A stretch of DNA of 7,352 nucleotides, taken from the NCBI GenBank assembly GCA_964384025.1, contig CAYLJJ010000174.1, forward strand, positions 1 to 7,352, read 5' to 3'. The notes under the pieces were generated by a model. It searched no databases and was not told the origin of the DNA. It saw nothing but the letters and a program-made list of their open reading frames with translations. Positions 1 through 5,924 of the stretch are shown in pieces; position 1 is the stretch's first letter, and each line of letters opens with the position of its first letter. The DNA comes from CAYLJJ01 sp964384025 (GTDB lineage Bacteria; Myxococcota_A; Bradymonadia; UBA7976; UBA1532). The position numbers were made by a program, and so were the translations under genes.

Positions 1-75
1 TCAGTTTCGTCCTAAGTCTGCTTAATCTAACGCCTATGCTGAGAGTTACACCCGTTACAGATCTACGCTGCAGAT

Positions 76-966
76 ATGCGTGCTCAAGGTGCTGAAACCC
101 GAGCTGAGGCGCAGGCGGCGTTGGGAGAACGGCATGGGCTGGTCGATATGGCATTGCTCACCGAGTCGATCCAAAGGGAACTCCGTCAGGGGTTGGCGCA
201 GCGGCCCGTTCCCTTGGCTGGTCGAAGCACACAGATGCAAGCGCTCTCAGATCAAGTGAATACAATGATGGCCAAGCTGAGCGATCGCCAACCGCAGATG
301 ACAGGTGATCTGCAGAAATTGCTGGCCCCGGTGATGGCGCAAGCCCGTGAGACAGCTCAGTTACGTGAAGAGATCCAGCGCATGAACCGCCCGATGGATC
401 AGCGGATGGAGGAAGCTTGGCTCAAGCGAGTAGTGGCAGACGCCATCCGACCCATCACCGAGCATGCTCAACTTGGCGCCGCATTGGCGAGGGTCGATCC
501 GGGCAGCGGGCGTTCCGATCTGAATGGCTTGCTCGACACGGTGGCGATCAAAGCAGGGTTCTCATCTGTGCTGCTCAGTGACTCAAATGGGTTGTTGCTC
601 GCCACGAGCAGCCAAGCACAAGAGCCAGAGCTGCGTGCAGGAATTTCATCGCTGTTGGTGACCTTCGCCCAGCAATTTGTTAAAGCGGACCAGCCGCCTC
701 CTCGAGCGGTGGTAATCCACGATGAGGCCAACCAAACCGCTGTGAGCCGCATCTTCATCCTTGATGGCTCTTGGTATCTGCTCACTGCGGTAGCCACGGG
801 CCGTGAGTTGCCACCCACGGTGCTCGATCCTGTACTTGATAAGATCGAATCGTTGATGAGCGATTGGACCACGACTCCGGACCGTATGGATACTCGCCCG
901 ATGGTTCAAGCCAACCGAATGTTTTCCACCGCTGACCTCGAGGGTCAGTTAAACCCACAGTTATAA
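76..966 (+). CDS. Helical protein with C-terminal roadblock/LC7-like domain
   Basis: This is the first gene of the operon. Residues about 25-135 are rich in Gln, Arg, Glu, Ala and Met and look helical, possibly coiled-coil. Residues about 148-262 read as a roadblock/LC7 domain: a helix (LNGLLDTVAIKAG), a strand pair around a turn (SSVLLSDSNGLLLATSS), a central helix, then two strands (AVVIHDE, SRIFILDGSWYLLTAVA) and a closing helix. There is no signal peptide or membrane segment, so it should be cytoplasmic. Roadblock proteins dimerise and act as scaffolds or GTPase partners (MglB, RobL). Its neighbour 11 bases downstream is a second, minimal roadblock protein, so a heterodimer is plausible (inference). 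The start is uncertain: an in-frame stop lies at 40-42 and ATG 76 is the first start after it, but neither ATG 76 nor Met25 (148) has a convincing ribosome-binding site. The helix-roadblock architecture is an inference from sequence pattern. Confidence 0.75.
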   Translation: MRAQGAETRAEAQAALGERHGLVDMALLTESIQRELRQGLAQRPVPLAGRSTQMQALSDQVNTMMAKLSDRQPQMTGDLQKLLAPVMAQARETAQLREEIQRMNRPMDQRMEEAWLKRVVADAIRPITEHAQLGAALARVDPGSGRSDLNGLLDTVAIKAGFSSVLLSDSNGLLLATSSQAQEPELRAGISSLLVTFAQQFVKADQPPPRAVVIHDEANQTAVSRIFILDGSWYLLTAVATGRELPPTVLDPVLDKIESLMSDWTTTPDRMDTRPMVQANRMFSTADLEGQLNPQL

Positions 967-977
967 GGGGACCTCCG

Positions 978-1343
978 ATGTCACGAATGGACACCATCAA
1001 TCGTATTCTTCGCGACCTGCAAACAGGCACCCCAGATGTAGAGGCCTGCGCATTGGTGTCGGAAGATGGGTTGATGATCGCCAGTGCGCTACCTCAACAC
1101 ATTGATGAAACCCGTGTAGCCGGTATGACAGCGACGCTCGCCAGCTTGGGCTTCCGCGCCGCAGAAGAACTGGAGCGAGGTGAGGTGCAGCAGGTGATGG
1201 TACGCGGTAAGGAGGGCTACGCGCTTATGTTCCAGGCTTCGAACCATACATTGCTCTTGGTAATGGCGAGTAAGATGGCCAAGCTGGGTCTGATTTTTCT
1301 CGATACCAACCGAGCAGCTGTACAGATCGCCAAGGTTCTCTAG
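978..1343 (+). CDS. Roadblock/LC7 domain protein (MglB-like)
   Basis: The 121-residue protein is a single roadblock/LC7 domain of the usual length. It has an N-terminal helix (TINRILRDLQTG), strands around the conserved turn (EACALVSEDGLMIASALP), a long helix (RVAGMTATLASLGFRAAEELERG), strands (QQVMVRGKEGYALMFQAS and TLLLVMAS) and a C-terminal helix. Proteins of this family are homodimeric partners of small Ras-like GTPases (MglB with MglA) or subunits of sensory scaffolds. A strong ribosome-binding site (AAGGGG, 965-970) lies 7 bases before the ATG. It sits 11 bases after the upstream roadblock gene and 14 bases before the kinase gene, so co-transcription is very likely. No MglA-type GTPase is encoded in the window, so the partner is unknown. 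Family assignment is firm; specific function is not, so no gene symbol is given. Confidence 0.9.
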   Translation: MSRMDTINRILRDLQTGTPDVEACALVSEDGLMIASALPQHIDETRVAGMTATLASLGFRAAEELERGEVQQVMVRGKEGYALMFQASNHTLLLVMASKMAKLGLIFLDTNRAAVQIAKVL

Positions 1344-1357
1344 GAGCATAGAGGTTT

Positions 1358-2410
1358 ATGATGAGTCACTCAGGCACCGCCCTTGATGCCTTCGACCTGC
1401 TGCCGGCTGGTGTATTGGTGCTACAGGAAGATGGACGGATCAAGGCTGTGAACACTGAGGCAGCTCACATTTTGGAGCAAGCGGCGGAGTTCCTGATTTT
1501 ACAGCCCATCGATGTAGTGTTTGCTCCTATCCAGGATGTGGTGGCCGTCGCACAGAACCATTCCCGTGGAGAATCTCTATTGCATACACCCAGCGGTGAG
1601 CGGCTGGTAGGTTATACTGCAAGTTGTGGCGATATAGATGCACCGCTGATCGTGCTGTTCCAAGATATCTCTAGGGTACGCCAGCTACGCGAAGAACGGG
1701 ATCGATTATTAAGGATGGCCACAGTGAGCAAAATCTTGCCTACTGTACTCCATGAACTACGCAATCCTCTTGCAGCAGTAACTTCAGCGGTAGAACTGCT
1801 GCTCGAAGATGTTGTGACTGGCATTGAGACTGATAATACGTTGCAGCCCACACTGCATTCTGTTCTCAATGAACTACGACGAATGAGCCTAGTATTTCAC
1901 GGAATTGGGATTGTGGGGCGCCGATTACGCAGTACAATTCACGCAGCTATAGATATTGCAGTATCTGAAGCTGTTCGTATGATGAATGGTCGCGCTAATG
2001 CTGACGGTATTTCGCTTGTATTTAAGCATCATGCTTTACCATTGTTACCTTTCGACCCCTCTGTGATTAGGTCGATAGTCTTTAACCTAATTAACAATGC
2101 ATTGCAGGCAAGTAAATCTGGCGATCATGTTAATATATCAATCCACCTGGATCAAGATACATTCGTTCTGCAGGTCGCTGATACAGGAAAAGGAATGAGT
2201 CCTGAGATCCTCAAACGATGTACTCACGCATTTTTCAGTACTCGCCACAATGGTAGCGGTCTCGGCTTGGTAATTTGCCGTGAGGCCGTTGAAGAGGCGG
2301 GTGGCAGTTTCACAATTCAAAGCCAGCTTGGTAAGGGCACAATGGTAAATATTGTGATTCCTATCAAATGGTCTAGGAGAGCAACCGATGCCTACGTTCG
2401 AACTGTATAA
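1358..2410 (+). CDS. Cytosolic PAS-domain sensor histidine kinase
   Basis: This autophosphorylating kinase should pass phosphate to a response regulator, most likely the REC protein at 3356. A PAS domain covers residues about 10-105 (LPAGVLVLQEDGRIKAVNTEA, ending LIVLFQDIS). It is followed by a helical linker and a HisKA dimerisation helix with the phospho-acceptor His132 in HELRNPL. The HATPase_c domain (about 235-337) has an N box (NLINNALQAS, 243-252), G1 box (DTGKGM, 275-280), F box (AFFSTR, 291-296) and G2 box (GSGLGL, 299-304), so it looks catalytically complete. There is no membrane segment, so it senses a cytoplasmic signal. Two tandem ATGs open the gene; GAGG at 1351-1354 is spaced better for the second (1361), so the protein may begin one residue later. 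Its last 23 bases overlap the diiron-protein gene, whose ribosome-binding site lies inside this gene. Confidence 0.93.
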   Translation: MMSHSGTALDAFDLLPAGVLVLQEDGRIKAVNTEAAHILEQAAEFLILQPIDVVFAPIQDVVAVAQNHSRGESLLHTPSGERLVGYTASCGDIDAPLIVLFQDISRVRQLREERDRLLRMATVSKILPTVLHELRNPLAAVTSAVELLLEDVVTGIETDNTLQPTLHSVLNELRRMSLVFHGIGIVGRRLRSTIHAAIDIAVSEAVRMMNGRANADGISLVFKHHALPLLPFDPSVIRSIVFNLINNALQASKSGDHVNISIHLDQDTFVLQVADTGKGMSPEILKRCTHAFFSTRHNGSGLGLVICREAVEEAGGSFTIQSQLGKGTMVNIVIPIKWSRRATDAYVRTV

Positions 2411-3152
2411 CCAAAACGGTCATCGCAATATCATGCTTGATGATTTTGGCCATGGGCTTGCAATACAAGCAAATCAACACATGGTTGTGCATGGTAAAAA
2501 GGCTATTTTGCTCGATCCAGGAGGTCATAAGGTATACTCCAAGTCACGTAATGAAATCGCATCGATCCTCCGAGGAAAGGCTCAGCTCACCGATCTGTTC
2601 ATTTCGCACCAGGATCCCGACACCTGTGCAGCCCTCAACGGATGGCTGATAACCACTGATGCAAAGGCCTACGTGCCTGCGTTGTGGATGCGGTTCATCA
2701 CCCACTTCGGAATAGATTCTCTGGTGGCCGAGCGTATCGATGAGATCCCTGATGAAGGTCGCTGGATCGATCTGGGAGGGGCACCGTTGTGCATCCTCCC
2801 TGCGCACTACCTGCATTCATGCGGAAACTTCCACATTTGGGATCCCACCTCCAAGATTCTCTACAGTGGAGATCTGGGTGCTTCGTTGGGCATGGATTAC
2901 TCCATCGTGCCAGATTTTGATGTCCACACGCAGTATATGGAGGGATTCCATCGTCGGTATATGGCGGGTACCGCACCATTACGGGCTTGGACCAAGTTAG
3001 TACGTACATTAGGGGTGAAGACCATCGCGCCGCAGCATGGAGCGCTCTTCAAAGGGACCGAGATGACGAACAAGTTCTTGGATTGGCTCGACACGCTTGA
3101 GGTGGGGATCGACTACTACACCGAGATCAACCGGATGCCGCCGAACGGTTGA
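2388..3152 (+). CDS. Oxygen-binding diiron protein (ODP/FprA-like, metallo-beta-lactamase fold)
   Basis: The 254-residue protein consists only of the metallo-beta-lactamase-fold diiron domain known from flavodiiron proteins, without flavodoxin or rubredoxin parts. The expected ligands are all visible: His74, Asp76 and Asp78 in SHQDPD (flavodiiron proteins usually have Glu at the middle position), His143 in YLHSCGN, Asp162 in YSGDLG, and His217 in PQHGAL. The family reduces or binds O2 or NO at two irons. Stand-alone versions such as Treponema denticola ODP act as oxygen sensors for signalling rather than as enzymes. Lacking an electron-donor domain and overlapping a kinase gene by 23 bases, this copy is best read as a gas or iron sensor for that kinase (inference). 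A strong ribosome-binding site (AGGAGAG, 2375-2381) sits 6 bases before the ATG. Translational coupling to the kinase suggests matched amounts. A flavoreductase-fed reductase remains possible. Confidence 0.88.
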   Translation: MPTFELYNQNGHRNIMLDDFGHGLAIQANQHMVVHGKKAILLDPGGHKVYSKSRNEIASILRGKAQLTDLFISHQDPDTCAALNGWLITTDAKAYVPALWMRFITHFGIDSLVAERIDEIPDEGRWIDLGGAPLCILPAHYLHSCGNFHIWDPTSKILYSGDLGASLGMDYSIVPDFDVHTQYMEGFHRRYMAGTAPLRAWTKLVRTLGVKTIAPQHGALFKGTEMTNKFLDWLDTLEVGIDYYTEINRMPPNG

Positions 3153-3355
3153 GATATACCTTTGGGCACGAGAAAAGAGCTTATTCTACATTCGATTGAT
3201 CTGTATGCTACTCTTGCGACATTACTGGAGCCCAGGGTTGTTCAACGATTCTGAGCGTGCTGGAATCGCAAGACCCCTGCATACAGAAAAACCTTAATAC
3301 GAAGGAGCGATCTCTCCGCATTCTAATAGGCTTGAGATGATCGGGAACAGAACCC
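3153..3355. other. Spacer before the response-regulator gene
   Basis: This 203-base gap separates the four-gene operon from the response-regulator gene. No convincing gene is seen. An imperfect 14-base palindrome (GGAGCGATCTCTCC, 3304-3317, one mismatched pair) lies 38 bases before the start codon and could be an operator, but its length is within chance. A weak promoter-like pair (TTGATC at 3196, ACATTA at 3219) is not convincing. The gap length means the response regulator could have its own promoter, or be transcribed by read-through. Confidence 0.3.
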
Positions 3356-4861
3356 ATGTCGCTGGTAATGCTGGTTGAAGATGAAGCTGTGCTGCGTAGT
3401 TCAATGGCGCGCAGTCTACGACGGTTGCCTGATGTTGATGTGGTCGAGGCTGGCCGAATGGATGAGGCGAGGCGACTGCTGCATGAGCACACGCCGTCAT
3501 TGATAATCAGTGATCTGAGCCTACCTGATGGGTGTGGAATCGACCTACTGTCTGAGATCGATATGGCACAACTCAACGTGCCGATCATTTTCGTCACCGC
3601 ATACTTGGGAACCTATAACGATCAGATTCCGCGACGATCGAATATCGAAGTGTTTGAAAAACCTCTGGCTCTGGAGATGCTCCGCAATAAAGTCCGCAGT
3701 TGTATCGACAAAGTTCCTCAAAAACAGTCACCTTTCTCGCTCATAGACTATCTTCAGCTTTCCGGTATGGGTCGACACTCGGTAGTATTGCGGTTGGTTC
3801 AAAAACAGCAACAATTTGGGCGTATTATTGTGGTAGAAGGACGTCCATGGTCTGCCTACGCCGGAGGTTTGATCGGTTTTGATGCGGTGTGGCAGCTGGT
3901 ATTCTCAAAGGAACACACCGTTCAGGCACAGCCACTCATAGGAGCTCCAGGGGCAAACAATATCAATGCCAGCATGGAGCACTTATTGCTTGAAGTATGT
4001 CGCAAACAGGATGAAACTACCATCCATAGAGAGGATCCATCAACGATACCGGTAGGCTCGACGGTGAACTCAACTAAGGAAGATGAACTCAGCGCAGAGG
4101 ATATTGACGCTGCCATTCAAGTATTGGAGAGCGGAGATTGGAACTTGAGTGAGGAGACCCAATCGACACCGACAGTACCCCCGGTAACACGTTTTCCATT
4201 AGCATCAACCACAGATTTGAAACCACCTCTATTGCTACCAAGTGCTGTGCGCCTAACCCCAACACAAACAAAGCCAGCACGGTCTGCTTTACCACCACCA
4301 GGGACGTCCGAGGAAATACGTCGTTATGGTGATCCTGTAGACTCCGGAGAATCGCTTCCATGGAATGCGCTATTCTCCCATGGCTCAGTAGATGATTGGG
4401 TTGATGAGCCTAGTTTAAGCCCACCTACACCGGACCCAGCACGCTCAATGCGAGACTGGGATGATGGAAATGAGCCACCAGTAACAAGCAAAATAAAGGC
4501 ATCATCACGTTCGATGCGAGACTGGGAAGATGCGAGCGATGGGCCAAGTACCATTGAGCGACCTCAATGGGTTCGACAGTCTTGGAAGGAGCCGGTCTAT
4601 GAGCCAGAGCAGCATCGCTCCACGCCTCAGCTTCTCGCTCGCTCTATAGAAGATGGAGAAAATCCGCAGGTGGACCAAACGACTACAGCTAAGCAAAGAT
4701 TTGATCAGCTGCTCGATGAAGGTCTCAGCGCGCTGCTTATACGAGAGTATGAACTAGCTTGGCGGATCTATTCTGAAGCCAGCCTTCTTCAGCCTGGCAA
4801 TCGGTTGGTACTGGCAAATTTAGCGCGAATTGAAGCGTTGGGGTTTGGCTCAAAACCATAA
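3356..4861 (+). CDS. Response regulator: REC, DUF4388/PATAN-like domain, disordered linker, TPR-like tail
   Basis: The likely phosphorylation target of the kinase at 1358. The REC domain (residues 1-120) has the full active site: acidic Glu8-Asp9, phospho-acceptor Asp53 in IISDLSLPDG, Thr81 in VTAY, and Lys102 in EKPLA. Residues about 126-186 resemble DUF4388/PATAN: FSLIDYLQLSGMGRHSVVLR, then GRIIVVEGRPWSAYAGGLIGFDAVWQLV. Such domains are common output or adaptor modules in deltaproteobacteria and cyanobacteria. Residues about 220-440 are Pro/Ser/Asp-rich and probably disordered, with two SMRDW copies (364-368, 386-390). Residues about 445-495 look like a TPR-type helical pair (EGLSALLIREYELAWRIYSEASLLQP). 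There is no DNA-binding domain, so output is probably through protein contacts. An in-frame stop at 3338-3340 makes ATG 3356 the first start; its ribosome-binding site is weak (CGGGA, 3342-3346). Confidence 0.9.
   Translation: MSLVMLVEDEAVLRSSMARSLRRLPDVDVVEAGRMDEARRLLHEHTPSLIISDLSLPDGCGIDLLSEIDMAQLNVPIIFVTAYLGTYNDQIPRRSNIEVFEKPLALEMLRNKVRSCIDKVPQKQSPFSLIDYLQLSGMGRHSVVLRLVQKQQQFGRIIVVEGRPWSAYAGGLIGFDAVWQLVFSKEHTVQAQPLIGAPGANNINASMEHLLLEVCRKQDETTIHREDPSTIPVGSTVNSTKEDELSAEDIDAAIQVLESGDWNLSEETQSTPTVPPVTRFPLASTTDLKPPLLLPSAVRLTPTQTKPARSALPPPGTSEEIRRYGDPVDSGESLPWNALFSHGSVDDWVDEPSLSPPTPDPARSMRDWDDGNEPPVTSKIKASSRSMRDWEDASDGPSTIERPQWVRQSWKEPVYEPEQHRSTPQLLARSIEDGENPQVDQTTTAKQRFDQLLDEGLSALLIREYELAWRIYSEASLLQPGNRLVLANLARIEALGFGSKP
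4448..4527 (+). repeat. Duplicated SMRDW linker motif
   Basis: A 14-base identical segment (ATGCGAGACTGGGA) occurs at 4448-4461 and 4514-4527, 66 bases (22 codons) apart, inside the linker of the response regulator. The longer blocks encode ARSMRDWDDG and SRSMRDWEDA. Related single versions appear nearby: DDWVDEPS before the pair and ARSIEDGENP after it. It looks like an internal duplication of a short acidic Trp-containing motif. Confidence 0.75.
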
Positions 4862-4942
4862 TATTAAGAACTCTAGATGCCTACTGATTTCTGACGAAAA
4901 AATGGGTATTCAGAGTTTCTACTCCTAAAATCCGTAAATCAT

Positions 4943-4988
4943 TGCCATCAATAAATAGACAATACGCTGTTATTGATGCCAGTTTTTT
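4943..4988 (+). terminator. Possible weak rho-independent terminator
   Basis: CATCAATAA (4946-4954) and TTATTGATG (4970-4978) form a 9-base-pair stem with a 15-base loop, with two further outer pairs beyond one mismatch. A run of six T follows at 4983-4988. It lies about 80 bases after the response-regulator stop codon. The stem is AT-rich and the loop large, so it would be weak; chance in AT-rich sequence is possible. Confidence 0.35.
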
Positions 4989-5091
4989 GAAAGCATAGTA
5001 ATGCTGAAGATATAGTGATCTTGGCTTTGAATAGCACTGGTTGCTTGTGCTTGATTTATGTGCATGATAGGACCATTTTGGATATGTTATT

Positions 5092-5579
5092 GTGTGTTTT
5101 ACAAAAAAAATTGGATATTGCCCGTGTTGCGAGTCTGACAATATAGTCAAGAACGGTTCTATGCATAATGGCAAACAAAAATACAAATGCAACAGATGTG
5201 GCAGACAATTTGTTGAAAACGAATATAAATACGCCCGCTTCTGAAGAGAAGAAGAAAATCATAGGGTTGTTGTTTCTCGAAAGAAAATCATTGGCTGGCA
5301 TTTCTCGCGTAACTGGCGTATCAACTAGAACGATACAGATATATGTAAACGAAAGATACGGCAATGTTTTACGGGAAATCAGCGTTACACCAAAAAAATC
5401 GGACGATTAATAATCGGATGCGATGAAGTTTGGTCGTTTGTCGGAAATAAGAAAACAAACACTGAATCAGCCGGATTTTGTGGTTAATTCATCCTAAAGG
5501 GTTGCGTTCACTAATCGATGCGACAACGAGCAAATTCTGTGGCCAATTCTCGCGACATGATAAGCCATTGATATTTTGA
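5092..5579 (+). pseudogene. IS1-family transposase remnant (InsA/InsB-like)
   Basis: Three frames carry consecutive pieces of one transposase. Frame 1 from GTG 5092 to stop 5242-5244 gives the zinc finger: CPCC at 5119-5130 and CNRC at 5188-5199, followed by GRQFVEN. Frame 2, from about 5237 to stop 5408-5410, gives the helix-turn-helix segment (SEEKKKIIGLLFLERKSLAGISRVTG, then VSTRTIQIYVNERYG). Frame 1 again, from 5398, gives IIGCDEVWSFVGNKK, with the first catalytic Asp of the IS1 DDE domain. Frame 3, from about 5475 to 5579, continues with a Trp-rich stretch (ILWLIHPKG) expected after it. The first break fits one inserted base near 5233-5239. The second lies at an A7 tract and could be a natural -1 frameshift site. 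The third break, and stops after it, show decay. The transposase is inactive. Confidence 0.75.
5392..5398 (+). other. A7 slippery tract between InsA-like and InsB-like frames
   Basis: Seven A residues lie exactly where the helix-turn-helix frame must slip back one base to reach the catalytic frame (from codons CCA AAA AAA TCG to ATC GGA CGA TTA). The zero-frame stop follows at 5408-5410. IS1 uses a similar A-rich tract for programmed -1 frameshifting to make the fused transposase. The tract is therefore probably ancestral rather than a decay mutation. Confidence 0.5.
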
Positions 5580-5846
5580 AAGGGCGAGATTCTTGAAGGG
5601 TGTCGACGGCGATTACGGGGAGGATTAGGGATGAAAATTCCATATGAGGGCCTTCATGCGAACCATCAGGCGGGTTGATTTAATGGTTCCGTAAAAATAT
5701 CGTTGGTTGAAAAATAGCCTATTCTGGCAACTCATCAGGCGATCAACCCTATTTGAAGTTCTATAAGCCAAACATCGGAGTTGAAGCCTCAGGGCTGAGT
5801 TGGATGGCTGTGATCCGCCACCTGGAAGCTGGATCGGGCCCGCAAC
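5580..5846. other. Unassigned sequence between IS remnant and lipoprotein gene
   Basis: No gene is supported here on either strand. Three things are visible. A 15-codon frame (5631-5678, MKIPYEGLHANHQAG) follows a good ribosome-binding site (GGGGAGG, 5617-5623). CATCAGGCG occurs directly repeated at 5664-5672 and 5733-5741. GGGTTGAT (5672-5679) is the inverse complement of ATCAACCC (5742-5749), each adjoining a copy of the direct repeat. Base composition changes gradually from AT-rich to GC-richer toward 5800. It may be decayed IS sequence or an eroded flank. Confidence 0.3.
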
Positions 5847-5875
5847 TTGTCAACCATGCGAGCTTGGGCTAACCT
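5847..5875 (+). promoter_or_regulatory. Possible sigma-70-type promoter for the lipoprotein gene
   Basis: TTGTCA (5847-5852, one mismatch to TTGACA) and TAACCT (5870-5875, keeping the key first, second and last positions of TATAAT) are separated by 17 bases. They lie 50 bases before the ATG at 5925, which suits a short leader. It is a weak match by eye and GC-rich genomes often deviate from this consensus. Confidence 0.25.
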
Positions 5876-5924
5876 CTTTTCGAATGGATTAATGCGTCCT
5901 TCATCGACATGGGAGCATGAGATT

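Larger units (their letters stand above)
5039..5579 (+). mobile_element. Decayed IS1-family insertion sequence, ends not fixed
   Basis: The region holds a recognisable but broken IS1-type transposase. The left end is proposed near 5034-5041, because the bases from 5052 (TGATTTATGTGCATGAT) resemble the subterminal sequence remembered for IS1 itself just inside its left end. No matching right inverted repeat or target duplication could be found by eye. The second and third acidic residues of the catalytic triad were not recognised, so the 3' half is missing or decayed. AT content is clearly higher than in the genes on either side, which fits foreign origin. Confidence 0.6.

Noticed and set aside
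1..75. Possible gene or promoter at the left edge.
   Set aside because: All short frames stop quickly and no convincing -35/-10 pair is visible; the promoter is probably outside the window or unrecognisable.
76..1343. Two roadblock genes as an MglAB-type polarity switch.
   Set aside because: No Ras-like GTPase with P-loop or TKxD-like motif is encoded in the window, so calling it MglAB is unsupported.
3127..3152. Hairpin TCAACCG / CGGTTGA with 12-base loop at the end of the diiron gene, as a terminator.
   Set aside because: It overlaps the stop codon and is not followed by a T run; seven pairs with a large loop are weak evidence.
3196..3224. Promoter-like TTGATC and ACATTA before the response regulator.
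   Set aside because: The -10 match is poor and similar matches are expected by chance in 200 bases.
4881..5192. Minus-strand open frame of 103 codons (tail ...FIDGNDLRILGVETLN).
   Set aside because: Its first half runs antisense through the transposase zinc finger, there is no ribosome-binding site and no family was recognised. The second half could be a gene fragment interrupted by the IS, but this cannot be supported from sequence alone.
5847..5924. Upstream TTG start for the lipoprotein, adding 26 residues.
   Set aside because: It would place a polar stretch ahead of the signal peptide and has no ribosome-binding site, while ATG 5925 has GGGAG 9 bases upstream.
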